Source: Pseudodesulfovibrio profundus (GTDB taxonomy: Bacteria; Desulfobacterota; Desulfovibrionia; Desulfovibrionales; Desulfovibrionaceae). From it: a stretch of DNA of 64,000 nt. Of the stretch, positions 19,364 through 27,610 are shown in pieces (the first letter of the stretch is position 1; the number at the start of each line of letters is the position of its first letter). The notes under the pieces are model-generated. The model worked only from the letters and a program-made list of their open reading frames with translations. It made no database searches and was not told the DNA's origin. The DNA is taken from assembly GCF_900217235.1 (NCBI RefSeq), contig NZ_LT907975.1, forward strand, positions 2,889,001-2,953,000, written 5' to 3'. A program made the position numbers and the translations under genes.

Positions 19364-20797
19364 TTACTTGGGCCAGGAGTGGCCGAGTTCGCCGTCGAAT
19401 CCGTTTTCCGGTCGGACCACGGCTCCGCTCGTCTTGACGTTGCGTGAAGTTGGCGTTGTAGGTTGTTCGTCATCGTGTTGTCCTTCCAGCAGGCCGAGCA
19501 TGTAGAATTCGTAATCGCTGGGTTCCTTGAAGTTCTGACCGGGCAGGGTCTGGGTGGCCATATCCAAAGGCTTCACAAGATGGGCGGTGACGATGATGAC
19601 CAGCTCGGTCTTTCCCTTCTGATAATCCGTGGAGCGGAACAGGGTGCCGAGGACCGGAACATCGCCGAGAACCGGGAAGCGACGATTGGTTTCCTTGAGT
19701 GACTCACTGATGAGACCGGCGATGGCAAAGGACTGGCCGTCAGCGAGATCGATAACGGTGGATGCCTTGCGGGTGGTGATGCCGGGAATTTCGTATCCCT
19801 GGAAGCTGACGGAGTTGGTGTAATCCAGTTCCGAGACTTCCGGGCTGACCTGCAGGTTGATGAGGCCGGAGCTGAGGACCGTGGGCGTGAATTCGAGACC
19901 GACGCCGAAGGGCTTGTACTCGATGGTTACGGTACCCAGAGAACCGGGCTGAGGAACCGGAACCTCACCACCGACCAGGAAGTCGGCAGATTCACCGGAT
20001 ACGCAGGTCAGGTTGGGTTCGGCCAACAGGCGGGCGACACCGTTCATCTTGAGGGCGTCAATGAACCCCGTGACGCTGGTGGAGCCGTTGCTGTACTGGC
20101 CGACGCCACTGATCTTGTCTGTGTAGAAGTATTCACCGTCCGTATTGGTCCGGGTCAGGTTGTTCAGGAATGAGTAAATGCTGAAGTTGGAGAAGGTTGC
20201 GCCGAAGTTGACGCCCATTCTCTTGAGACCGGAGCGGCTCATTTCCGCGACCCGGACTTCGAGCATGACCTGCTGAACACCGTCCACGCGCAGAAGGTTG
20301 ACGACCTTGTCCGGGGCTTCGGCTTCGGCCAGTGAAAGTACATTGGTCAGGTTGCCGGTGGAGGTGACCGAACCGGACAGGGTGATGGATTCGCCGGAAG
20401 AGAGAACCTGAATGTTCTTTTCTTCAGGAAGGATCTCGTGGAGCATCCGCTTGAGGCGGGTGACGTCCGGCGTAATGACTAGGTCGTATACCGAGCTGAC
20501 CTTCTTGCCTTCCCACAGGGTCAGGGTGGTGGTGCCGAGTGTATTGCCGGTGATGTATATCTGATTGGGCGAGAGTACGACGATGGATGCAGCGCCGGGC
20601 TGGGCCAGTGATACGCGGGATATGGGCTTCTCGGTGGTCAGAATCGTGGACTTGTCGAGCACCAGGCGAATGACATCCGGGGCTTCGGTATTCAGAATAC
20701 CGCCCTTTGCCGGGGCCGAGGCCGGGGCCAGTCCGATCATGGCGACCAGGACGAGCATCGGCAGCAGGTGCTTTATATATGATGTAATATTGGTCAT
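19364..20797 (-). CDS. cpaC: Tad secretin CpaC/RcpA
   Basis: A 477-residue outer-membrane channel subunit. Signal peptide (about 1-30, ending APASAPAKG), an N-terminal pilus-type domain (VIRLVLDKSTILTTEKPISRVS), a BON-like segment (NIQVLSSGESITLSGSV), then the secretin core (about 190-430) with the strongly conserved VPVLGTLFRSTDYQKGKTELVIIVTAHLVKP. The pilus passes through this multimer. The tail is short and polar. The gene follows cpaB by 9 bp. Confidence 0.95.
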   Translation of the reverse strand: MTNITSYIKHLLPMLVLVAMIGLAPASAPAKGGILNTEAPDVIRLVLDKSTILTTEKPISRVSLAQPGAASIVVLSPNQIYITGNTLGTTTLTLWEGKKVSSVYDLVITPDVTRLKRMLHEILPEEKNIQVLSSGESITLSGSVTSTGNLTNVLSLAEAEAPDKVVNLLRVDGVQQVMLEVRVAEMSRSGLKRMGVNFGATFSNFSIYSFLNNLTRTNTDGEYFYTDKISGVGQYSNGSTSVTGFIDALKMNGVARLLAEPNLTCVSGESADFLVGGEVPVPQPGSLGTVTIEYKPFGVGLEFTPTVLSSGLINLQVSPEVSELDYTNSVSFQGYEIPGITTRKASTVIDLADGQSFAIAGLISESLKETNRRFPVLGDVPVLGTLFRSTDYQKGKTELVIIVTAHLVKPLDMATQTLPGQNFKEPSDYEFYMLGLLEGQHDDEQPTTPTSRNVKTSGAVVRPENGFDGELGHSWPK

Positions 20798-20806
20798 GGC
20801 TTGCTC

Positions 20807-21628
20807 CTAAAACTTCAGGGTCCGGGAGTCTCCGCCGGTTATGACTTCGACCTTATGTATGGTGCGCTTGGTTCCGCGGCGCGGCTTGGGCTTTGGGCGA
20901 AGAGCCGCCAGAGTCTGTCGTTCATTGACGCCGTAAGTCAGCACCTCTTCGTCGTCCTGCTCGTTGCGCAGGGCGAAATTCAATGTTCCCTGGGTGGCTG
21001 CCAGAGCCAGACGCTCGGCTTCCTTGGGTGTCAGTTCCAGGGTGTACACCTCGACGGAGGCGGTCATGCCTTCTTCGTCCGGGGGATTGATCTGCTTGCC
21101 GGTGGCGAGCACCTTGACCTTTTCCAGTACCAGCTTGGTAACGGGCTTCTTGTCGTAGCCGTGGGGCAGGGTGACAATGACGTCAACACGGTCGCCCGGG
21201 CGGACAAAACCGGCCAGTCCGAGTACGATGTTGCCGCGAACCGACATGGCACGCTTGCCCTGGCTGATCAGGGCGGACATGCCGCCGCCGATGACGGACG
21301 GGTCGGCCAACTTCATGTTGGTGACCGCTTCATTGCCGGATACATCGACATTCAGGACGCGTCCTTCGATTTCCTCAATGGTGGCGAAGGAACCGTTGGG
21401 CTTGGAGTCCGGGGTAAATTCCTTGACCTGCAGCATCTCGGGCTTCAGCTTGGCGCCGCGACGGATATCGACCTGTGCCACGACGACGGGTACGGTCTTC
21501 GGGGCTACAGTTGTCTGTGCGGGCTGGCTGGTCAGCTTGTTGGTCCACATGAAGATCAGGACACCGGCAACGGATGCCAGCATGAGTGCCAGGCCTATCT
21601 GCAGGAGTGCGCGTGTTGACTTGCTCAT
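20807..21628 (-). CDS. cpaB: Flp pilus assembly protein CpaB/RcpC
   Basis: A 273-residue protein with one N-terminal helix (LLQIGLALMLASVAGVLIFMW) and a SAF/RcpC-type domain (about 45-110, VPVVVAQVDIRRGAKLKPEML to AVTNMKLADPSVIGGGMSALI). A beta-rich RcpC region follows (FVRPGDRVDVIVTLPHG). It is periplasmic and associated with the secretin. Standard gene order between cpaA and cpaC. Confidence 0.93.
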   Translation of the reverse strand: MSKSTRALLQIGLALMLASVAGVLIFMWTNKLTSQPAQTTVAPKTVPVVVAQVDIRRGAKLKPEMLQVKEFTPDSKPNGSFATIEEIEGRVLNVDVSGNEAVTNMKLADPSVIGGGMSALISQGKRAMSVRGNIVLGLAGFVRPGDRVDVIVTLPHGYDKKPVTKLVLEKVKVLATGKQINPPDEEGMTASVEVYTLELTPKEAERLALAATQGTLNFALRNEQDDEEVLTYGVNERQTLAALRPKPKPRRGTKRTIHKVEVITGGDSRTLKF

Positions 21629-21644
21629 GTTGTTCCCTCCCTTC

Positions 21645-22190
21645 CTATGGGATGATGACCGAGCCGGTCTGGGTAAAATTCAGGATCATGGCGCCAACGG
21701 TGCCGATGGCAATGGCGACTCCGTAGCAGAGGCGCGGCATGGTCTGTTCCGTTTCGATGGGGGAGTAGTCGTACTTTTTGGTGGCGGTGAGCCGCAGGAA
21801 GGTGCCCCAGATGTTGGCGAGAACGGCCTTCAGGACATCTCTTCTGCGAGCCAGGATCACCAGTGCGTAGACGCCGCCGGCCAGACAGGTGAAAAGGAAT
21901 GCGGTGAAGGTTGCGTTAACGCCCAGCCATGCGCCGATACCGGCCATGAGCTTGACGTCGCCCGCGCCCATGGAACCCAGAAAGAAGGGAATGACCATGA
22001 GGATCAGGCCAAGGGCGAAACCGGCTGCGCTGAGCAGGAGGCCGTCCAGGCCAGAATGAATGGAGTGAACAACCAGTCCGCTCAGGATGAGTGGAAATGT
22101 CAGCCAGTTGTAGATTTTCTGGCTTCTGAGATCGGTGATGGTTGCGATAAGGAGTGCTGTTGCCAGCACGATGGTGATGAAAATATCCAT
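21645..22190 (-). CDS. cpaA: Prepilin peptidase CpaA/TadV
   Basis: A 181-residue A24-family aspartic protease with about six membrane helices. The two catalytic aspartates are in ATITDLRSQKI (about residue 18) and in the GxGD motif MGAGDVKL (about residue 75). It cleaves the Flp and TadE/F leader peptides after Gly. It lies immediately downstream of the major pilin, separated by a long hairpin. Confidence 0.94.
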   Translation of the reverse strand: MDIFITIVLATALLIATITDLRSQKIYNWLTFPLILSGLVVHSIHSGLDGLLLSAAGFALGLILMVIPFFLGSMGAGDVKLMAGIGAWLGVNATFTAFLFTCLAGGVYALVILARRRDVLKAVLANIWGTFLRLTATKKYDYSPIETEQTMPRLCYGVAIAIGTVGAMILNFTQTGSVIIP

Positions 22191-22245
22191 GGTTCCCCCC
22201 GGTGCCAGTTCTCCCGCAGTTCATCTGCTTTCCCCTCAGATGACT

Positions 22246-22283
22246 GAACCGGGGCGGCGGGCGCTTTCCCGCTGCCCCGGTTC
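22246..22283 (-). terminator. 16-bp hairpin between flp1 and cpaA
   Basis: Arms 22246-22261 and 22268-22283 pair over 16 bp with one G-U wobble around a 6-nt loop. No T-run follows. It sits just after the major pilin gene, where partial termination or a 3' stabiliser would make pilin mRNA more abundant than machinery mRNA. The structure is seen; the role is inferred. Confidence 0.6.
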
Positions 22284-22340
22284 GGCTGCTCTGGCTGCTT
22301 CCGTTAAACGGTAGTACCTAATTTCTGTTTTGCTCGACCT

Positions 22341-22523
22341 CTAGGGGCTAGAAGTGGTAGCGGCGGTCATGCTGCTCGCGATGGAGCTGAAGGTGGTGGA
22401 TACGACGTCACCGAGAGTGGTAACTGCGCCAACGATAGCTGCTGCGATCAGGGCGGCGAGCAGGCCGTATTCGAGAGCGGTTGCGCCGTCTTCATTCATG
22501 ATCAGATTCTTGATGGTCATCAT
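22341..22523 (-). CDS. flp: Flp-type major pilin (flp1)
   Basis: A 60-residue prepilin. The start at 22523 has AAGGAG 7 nt upstream; a longer frame has none. The leader MMTIKNLIMNEDG is followed by ATALEYGLLAALIAAAIVGA: the Gly before the cleavage site, Glu at +5 and Tyr at +6 are the Flp signature. A hydrophobic helix and a Ser/Thr-rich tail follow. It is the first gene behind the sigma-54 promoter at 22607-22622 and is processed by CpaA. Confidence 0.95.
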   Translation of the reverse strand: MMTIKNLIMNEDGATALEYGLLAALIAAAIVGAVTTLGDVVSTTFSSIASSMTAATTSSP

Positions 22524-22606
22524 AGTGTTTCTCCTTGAACATTTCCCGGTATGGGATTTTTTGAAATTTGTTTTTGTGTTCTGCACATCAGCCACGCCCT
22601 CAATAT

Positions 22607-22622
22607 AGCAACCCGTGTGCCA
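22607..22622 (-). promoter_or_regulatory. Sigma-54 (-24/-12) promoter of the flp/tad operon
   Basis: On the minus strand the site reads TGGCAC-N5-TTGCT, matching the -24 and -12 elements with correct spacing (GG-N10-GC). It predicts a start near 22596, giving a leader of about 73 nt before flp1. An NtrC-family activator is encoded nearby (24336-25727). Confidence 0.85.
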
Positions 22623-22730
22623 GTGGTTTTTGCTTGGTGAAAATTTATGTTTAACACACTGAATTTACTGATTATAAAAAAATGAATTTGTGTGTTGGCG
22701 TATTCAAACGGTTGATTGAAGCAGCAGGGG

Positions 22731-22745
22731 TCCACTTTTTGTGGA
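22731..22745 (-). promoter_or_regulatory. Candidate upstream activator site for the flp promoter
   Basis: On the minus strand reads TCCACAAAAAGTGGA, an inverted repeat with 5-bp arms, 109 bp upstream of the -24 element. A 13/15 match occurs in the same orientation 112 bp upstream of the tadE promoter. The spacing suits an enhancer-binding protein. Caution: the same 15-mer also forms the loop region of an unrelated terminator at 29054-29068. Confidence 0.5.
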
Positions 22746-22874
22746 GGTGCTAAAGCTGACTATTTAAATCGGAGTTCATTAGAGAGTCAGTTTTTACAGG
22801 TAGTTACATAGTGTCTATTAAAAATGGATTGAGGGTGTGTTCCGATGAAAAGTGGATTCACAGTTGGTGGAGAC

Positions 22875-22917
22875 AATGGAAGAGGGCTGCCCCGGCGTGG
22901 GGCAGCCCTCTTCCATT
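22875..22917 (-). terminator. Perfect 19-bp hairpin downstream of flp2
   Basis: Arms 22875-22893 and 22899-22917 are fully complementary around a 5-nt loop. It follows the flp2 stop by 28 bp and separates that transcript from the flp1 promoter region. There is no long T-run, so it may end or protect the pilin message. The rest of 22623-22874 is AT-rich upstream DNA without a gene. Confidence 0.65.
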
Positions 22918-22945
22918 AACCTGTAATATCGGTGGTGTGGGTGCG

Positions 22946-23110
22946 TTAATTGACTACCGTTGTGATGGCAGTTGAGATGGAACTGAAGATGCCCCGCATC
23001 TGCGTGCCAAGGGACATGACCGCGCCGGATATGACCACTGCGATCAAGGCGCCTATGAGGCCGTATTCCAAAGCTGTGGCACCGCTTTCATCTTGTATGA
23101 GCCGTAACAT
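22946..23110 (-). CDS. Second Flp-type pilin (flp2), 54 aa
   Basis: A short gene encoding MLRLIQDESG | ATALEYGLIGALIAVVISGA and a polar tail ending ITTVVN. It has the Flp cleavage Gly and Glu+5/Tyr+6, and a leader of only 10 residues. TAGGAGG lies 6-7 nt upstream of the ATG. It begins 9 bp after the PAP2 gene, so it is probably cotranscribed with that gene and not with the main tad operon. It may be a minor or condition-specific pilin. It diverges from flp1 outside the first helix. Confidence 0.92.
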   Translation of the reverse strand: MLRLIQDESGATALEYGLIGALIAVVISGAVMSLGTQMRGIFSSISTAITTVVN

Positions 23111-23119
23111 GTCATCCTC

Positions 23120-24253
23120 CTATGGGTGAATGGGTCGGTGGGAGGAGGTGCAGCCTCTCCCGGAAGTCATGCGACGGGATATCCAACCGCATAGATGCCA
23201 AATGGCAATGGTCATGACCAGTGAGACATATCCGTCTACGGCATAATGCCAGCCGAGGTGGATGGAGCCGATCATGATGAATCCGCAATAGATGGTAAAG
23301 ATCCAGCCCGCGAGTCGGTTGACCCGCCAGCCAAGGAGAGCCATCAGCACGGCAATGGAAACATGCATGCTCGGCATGGCTGTGATTCCCGAAACCAGGC
23401 TGACATGGCGCGTTTCGTAGTTCGTGAACAGGGTTTCCTGCATTTGGAGTGCCCAGATGGGGAATGTCTCGTTGGCCTTGTACAGATAGTCCATCAGCGG
23501 AGCGTATACGTCCCGTCCTTCGACTATCTGGCCGTAAAAGCATGGTCCGGCAGACGAGAGCAGGGTGGCAGCCGCGGTGCCGATCAGGACCCAACACAGG
23601 AAGAATGCGCTGATATACTGCATCCGCAATTGCCGGTTGTCTGTGGCAAAGGCCTGCCAGTAGAAAACCATGATGATGATGAAGAGCCAGATGTTGTAAA
23701 GGAAGTTGATGATGAAACTGACCAGCGGGTAGCCGAGGATGGGTTGCAGCAATCGCCATGGATCGATGCCGAAGTGGATGATTCTGTCCAGCTCGAAAAA
23801 GGCGGTATCCAGATAGAAGGGAACCACAAGGGGGATCATGCGCTTGAAGTTGGAAAACACGGCCAGCAGGAAATAGAAGCAGGCGATGGCGATGGCGGCG
23901 CTGAAGAACCGCTCGTACGAGAAGAAGTCGGTCTTGAGGCGTGCGTAAACATGGGGCAGCAGCTTGCGTGGACGGTCCTTCACCTGCATCCGTACACAAT
24001 ACATTATAAAGAAACAGGCCATGGTCAGGAGGAGCAGGTAGACGCCGGTGATGCCGAAAAGGCTGAAGCTTGAGAGGGCTTGCAGGCCGAAATAATTGGT
24101 GTAAGCCACACACGACAAAGCATAGACCGCGAACAACGCTATGATGAAGCGATGGTGGCGGACGCAATCGAGCAGCGCATGGAGCACGGTGTTCGCATGC
24201 AGGGCAAACGCGTTCGATGGCATGGAAGCCGCTATTGACTTTGCTTGAGGCAT
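23120..24253 (-). CDS. PAP2-superfamily polytopic membrane phosphatase/transferase
   Basis: A 377-residue membrane protein with about eight to nine helices. The PAP2-type active-site residues are in TAMPSMHVSIAVLMAL (about 290-305) and GSIHLGWHYAVDGYVS (about 335-350), matching the SxxxH and SRxxxxxHxxxD-like motifs of the PAP2_3/inositol-phosphorylceramide-synthase-like group. These enzymes act on phospholipid or isoprenoid phosphates at the outer face of the inner membrane. It lies between the sigma-54 activator and flp2, so it may belong to the Tad regulon. Substrate unknown. Confidence 0.82.
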   Translation of the reverse strand: MPQAKSIAASMPSNAFALHANTVLHALLDCVRHHRFIIALFAVYALSCVAYTNYFGLQALSSFSLFGITGVYLLLLTMACFFIMYCVRMQVKDRPRKLLPHVYARLKTDFFSYERFFSAAIAIACFYFLLAVFSNFKRMIPLVVPFYLDTAFFELDRIIHFGIDPWRLLQPILGYPLVSFIINFLYNIWLFIIIMVFYWQAFATDNRQLRMQYISAFFLCWVLIGTAAATLLSSAGPCFYGQIVEGRDVYAPLMDYLYKANETFPIWALQMQETLFTNYETRHVSLVSGITAMPSMHVSIAVLMALLGWRVNRLAGWIFTIYCGFIMIGSIHLGWHYAVDGYVSLVMTIAIWHLCGWISRRMTSGRGCTSSHRPIHP

Positions 24254-24335
24254 AGATGGTCCCGCATTGTTCAGATGTTGATCCGAGTAAGATGCTGAAC
24301 CTATCCACTAAGAATGGATAAACAGTGTGATTCAG

Positions 24336-25727
24336 CTACCGGTTCTTGAACATTGCAGGATCGATGCCATGTTTCTGGAGCTTGTTCCAAAGATTCTTGG
24401 CAGAGATGCCCAGAGCGTCGGCGGCATCGGTTTGGGTTCCTCCGGCCTTGCGGAGTGCGTGTTCGATAAGATGGCGCTCGTATTGGATAAGTGCCTGCTT
24501 GAGGGGCAGGTCGGTTTCCGGGAGGACCATGCCGCGCTGCTCTGGTTCAGGCTGCTTGTTGGAAAAGGCCTGATCCACCTCAGCCGGGGTAATCACTGAT
24601 GAGGTACAGAAAATGGCGGCGCGTTCCACGGCATTGGCAAACTGGCGCACGTTACCGGGCCAGTCATAGTTGAAAAATATTTCCATGGCATCGGACGAGA
24701 TCGAGGCGATATCCGTACCCAATCGACGGTTGGCACGATCCAGAAAGAAGTCGGCCAGTTCGGGCAGGTCGGATTTACGATCGCGCAGCGGCGGCAGAAT
24801 CAGCGTGGCGACATTCAGTCTATAGTATAGATCGCTGCGGAACTCGCCGTCTTCTATGCGCTGCTCCAGATCCTGGTTGGTGGCGGCAATGATGCGGACA
24901 TCATATTGAATGGGTTTGGCCCCGCCCAGTCGCTCTGCCTGTTTCTGCTCAACGGCGCGCAGCAGCTTGGGTTGCAGGTGCAACGGCATCTCGCCGAGTT
25001 CGTCCAACATGATCGAGCCACCTTTGGCCTGCTCGAACTTGCCAGGCTTGGCTCCTGTGGCACCAGTGAACGCCCCCTTCTCATGGCCGAAGAGTTCACT
25101 CTCAATGAGATTTTCCGGGATGGCGGCACAGTTTATCTTGATGAAAGGACCGCTGGCCCGGTTGCTCAAGGCATGGATGGTGTCGGAGACCAGTTCCTTA
25201 CCGGTTCCTGTCTCCCCCATGATCAGCACGTCGGCATTCAGCTCGGCCACGCGGGCAATGCGCTCTTTCAACGCCATCATGGGTGTTGATTGGCCGATGA
25301 TATTGTTGAGCGGCGTCGAGCGTCCCCGTTTCCTCAGTTCGGCCAGCTCGCTCTGCATACGCCGTTTTTCCATGGCGCGGCGTACAACCACTTCCATTTC
25401 CGAAAGATGAAATGGTTTGGTAAAGTAGTCATAGGCTCCGAGTTGCATGGCCTGCACGCCGGAATCCTTTGAAGAATAGCCGGTCATGACAATGACATCG
25501 ACGCCGGGGGCGGCGTCCGCAAGGTGGGGGAGAGCTTCAAGGCCGGACATGCCGGGGAGCTTGATGTCATGGAGAATGAGGTCGAAGCTTTCCGCTCCGG
25601 CCTTTTTGATTCCTTCTTCCGCCGAGGATGCTGTAACGACCTGATAGCCTGTGTCGGTCAAAGCCTCGACAAGCATACCTCGAAAAGCGCGGTCATCATC
25701 TACGATGAGTATTCGCTCAGACACCAT
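24336..25727 (-). CDS. NtrC-family sigma-54-dependent response regulator
   Basis: A 463-residue regulator. Receiver (IVDDDRA, phosphoacceptor in LHDIKLPGMSG, Lys in YFTKPF), AAA+ domain (about 140-370) with Walker A GETGTGKE and the sigma-54 contact loop GAFTGA, and a Fis-type HTH (ALRKAGGTQTDAADALGISAKNLWNKL). The ATG at 25727 has GGGAG 6 nt upstream. It lies between two sigma-54-type promoters, of the flp and tadE operons, and is the obvious candidate activator of both. No dedicated kinase gene is adjacent; the hybrid kinase at the end of the tad operon is one candidate partner. Confidence 0.93.
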   Translation of the reverse strand: MVSERILIVDDDRAFRGMLVEALTDTGYQVVTASSAEEGIKKAGAESFDLILHDIKLPGMSGLEALPHLADAAPGVDVIVMTGYSSKDSGVQAMQLGAYDYFTKPFHLSEMEVVVRRAMEKRRMQSELAELRKRGRSTPLNNIIGQSTPMMALKERIARVAELNADVLIMGETGTGKELVSDTIHALSNRASGPFIKINCAAIPENLIESELFGHEKGAFTGATGAKPGKFEQAKGGSIMLDELGEMPLHLQPKLLRAVEQKQAERLGGAKPIQYDVRIIAATNQDLEQRIEDGEFRSDLYYRLNVATLILPPLRDRKSDLPELADFFLDRANRRLGTDIASISSDAMEIFFNYDWPGNVRQFANAVERAAIFCTSSVITPAEVDQAFSNKQPEPEQRGMVLPETDLPLKQALIQYERHLIEHALRKAGGTQTDAADALGISAKNLWNKLQKHGIDPAMFKNR

Positions 25728-25778
25728 GAAAACTCCCAATTCGGTTTATCTGAAAGTATACAGGTATTCTTTGGTGTG

Positions 25779-25793
25779 TCCACAAAAAATAGA
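25779..25793 (+). promoter_or_regulatory. Candidate upstream activator site for the tadE promoter
   Basis: Reads TCCACAAAAAATAGA, 13/15 identical to the element upstream of flp1, in the same orientation relative to transcription. It ends 112 bp before the -24 element at 25905. Confidence 0.45.
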
Positions 25794-25904
25794 TGTTTGT
25801 GTTTTAATCAATAAAGTCAGGCATTTCACGCAAAATGAAACATACGTTTTTTCTCCTTTGATATAGGGAGGTTAGTAATCAGTTGCGTCAAGTCGCGTTA
25901 AAAT

Positions 25905-25920
25905 TGGTCCAACTCCTGCA
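25905..25920 (+). promoter_or_regulatory. Probable sigma-54 promoter of the tadE-tadG-tadE operon
   Basis: TGGTCC-N5-CTGCA keeps GG-N10-GC at the correct spacing but deviates at three other consensus positions. The predicted start is near 25931, about 44 nt before the tadE ATG. It is weaker than the flp promoter, but location and the shared upstream element support it. Confidence 0.6.
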
Positions 25921-25974
25921 TTGACTGGCTACACAATAGAACCATGGCATTTATCTATAAAAAGGAGATTGGCA

Positions 25975-26361
25975 ATGAGACACAGGGATGAATCACGCAA
26001 CGGAATAGCAGTTGTGGAATTTGCCTTGATCCTGCCGGTCCTGGCCTTGTTGTTTTTCGTGCTCGTCGAGGGTGCTCATGCCATGCAGGCGTATTCCGAT
26101 TTGGTTGAAGCCAGCCGTGAAGGCGCTCGTCTAGCGTTGATGGAAGGGCCCACATCCGACATCGACAGCCTTGTTCGGGCGGTGACGCAGGAACTGGATT
26201 CCGACGCCCTGACAACCCTCGTGACAACCGATACAGGCAACACTTCAGTGACAGTAGAGGTATCCTATGCTTATCAACCGTTTATCGAAAATGCCCTCGA
26301 ACTTCTTACAGGCAGTCCTTCACTCCAGATCGTGGCGCAGACAACCATGCCGCTGCCGTAA
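25975..26361 (+). CDS. tadE: TadE-like minor pseudopilin
   Basis: A 128-residue protein. The start at 25975 is set by AAGGAG 8 nt upstream. The N-terminal pilin-like helix GIAVVEFALILPVLALLFFVLVEGA has Glu at +5 after the processing Gly, as in TadE/TadF. The soluble part (about 40-128) is beta-rich. TadE/F are prepilin-like proteins processed by CpaA and required for Flp pilus biogenesis. The next gene begins inside its 3' end. Confidence 0.9.
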   Translation: MRHRDESRNGIAVVEFALILPVLALLFFVLVEGAHAMQAYSDLVEASREGARLALMEGPTSDIDSLVRAVTQELDSDALTTLVTTDTGNTSVTVEVSYAYQPFIENALELLTGSPSLQIVAQTTMPLP

Positions 26362-27601
26362 TATTTCACGAAGCGGTGCAGCCAGTACCGTTATCGCCCT
26401 GCTTCTGCCGGTCATCCTGGCCGTTGCCGGCTTGGCCATCGACATGGGCAACATGTATGTGACGCATACACGTCTGCAGGCGGCTGTTGACGCTGGAGCG
26501 TTGGCCGGTAGTCTGGAACTCCCGTATGATCCTGATTTGGAGAAGGGGATAGTAGAAGCCTCGGTCAATGACATGGTCGCAAAGAACATGCCCACTGCCA
26601 TAGTCGAATCCGTTTCCCCGGGGACCGAAGTCCGCAGTGTGATCGTCGAAGGCAAGGCTGAAGTCAAGCTGCTGCTCATGCGTTTTCTTGGCATAGCCGA
26701 CCAGTGGGTACGAGCCAGCGCCGCAGCAGGATTCAACAAGCTGGAAGTGGTCTTTGTCGTCGATAATTCCGGTTCCATGCGTGGTTCTCCCATCAGTATG
26801 GTCAAGCTGGCTTCCGTTGAGTTGACCAAGCTGCTCATCCCTGATGGAGCGACGCCCGACACCAAGGTCGGTGTGGTCCCCTTCCGCGGCAAGGTTCGTA
26901 TTGGTGAAGGCGTTGACGGGCTGCTGGCCGGATGCCGAAATGCCGATGGTTCACTCAACGAAGACGGATTGCATGAAGATTTCATGGATATGTATTGGGC
27001 GCTTCCCTATCAGTATCGACGCGCCATTGCCATGGATACCTGCTCCAATATCCCCGAGACCATGCCCCTTTCTCAGGACCGGCCGGCCATCATCGCCGCC
27101 ATCAATCGTCAGACCGCTACGGGTAACTCGTCGGGAACCGTTATTCCCGAAGGCATCAAGTGGGGCCGTCATGTGCTGACTCCTGAAGCGCCCTATACCG
27201 AGGGCGGCGACAAGGAAGATTTCCGCAAGATCATGATCGTTCTGACCGATGGTGACACGGAAGACGGTGAGTGCGGTGGCCGTTATCGCGCCGGATATCG
27301 CCCCAACAACTACTGGACCAATGCGTACTTCCGTATGGGTGACGATCAATCCCACTGCGAAAACGGTGGCGTGCTCAATGAGGAAATGCTGAAGGAAGCC
27401 CAGATGGCCAAGGATGCCGGTATTGAAATCTTTTCCATTCGATTCGGTAGTTCCGATTCCACGGACATAGCCTTGATGAAGGAAATAGCTTCCAGCAAGC
27501 CCGGGACGGATGACCATTACTTCGATGCTCCCTCGGAACACGATATCCCGGATATCTTCAAGAAGATCGGCAGACAGCTCGGCTGGCGACTGCTCAACTA
27601 G
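26267..27601 (+). CDS. tadG: TadG-like protein with von Willebrand factor A domain
   Basis: A 444-residue protein. The N-terminal TadG helix (ASTVIALLLPVILAVAGLAIDMGNMYV, about 38-65) is followed by a vWA domain (about 155-430) with the MIDAS motif DNSGS, a Thr/Asp site near MIVLTDGDTEDGE, and a cysteine pair in the loop. Such proteins anchor or tip Flp pili and can act as metal-dependent adhesins. The ATG at 26267 overlaps tadE by 95 bp, which is unusual; an ATG at 26291 is an alternative, but only the first has a purine-rich site (AGAGG) upstream. The true N-terminus is uncertain. Confidence 0.87.
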   Translation: MLINRLSKMPSNFLQAVLHSRSWRRQPCRCRNISRSGAASTVIALLLPVILAVAGLAIDMGNMYVTHTRLQAAVDAGALAGSLELPYDPDLEKGIVEASVNDMVAKNMPTAIVESVSPGTEVRSVIVEGKAEVKLLLMRFLGIADQWVRASAAAGFNKLEVVFVVDNSGSMRGSPISMVKLASVELTKLLIPDGATPDTKVGVVPFRGKVRIGEGVDGLLAGCRNADGSLNEDGLHEDFMDMYWALPYQYRRAIAMDTCSNIPETMPLSQDRPAIIAAINRQTATGNSSGTVIPEGIKWGRHVLTPEAPYTEGGDKEDFRKIMIVLTDGDTEDGECGGRYRAGYRPNNYWTNAYFRMGDDQSHCENGGVLNEEMLKEAQMAKDAGIEIFSIRFGSSDSTDIALMKEIASSKPGTDDHYFDAPSEHDIPDIFKKIGRQLGWRLLN

Positions 27602-27610
27602 GAGGGAGAC

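Noticed and set aside
19345..19473. N-terminal extension of the small Tad lipoprotein
   Set aside because: It would overlap the secretin gene and place the lipoprotein signal internally; the ATG at 19344 has a good ribosome-binding site.
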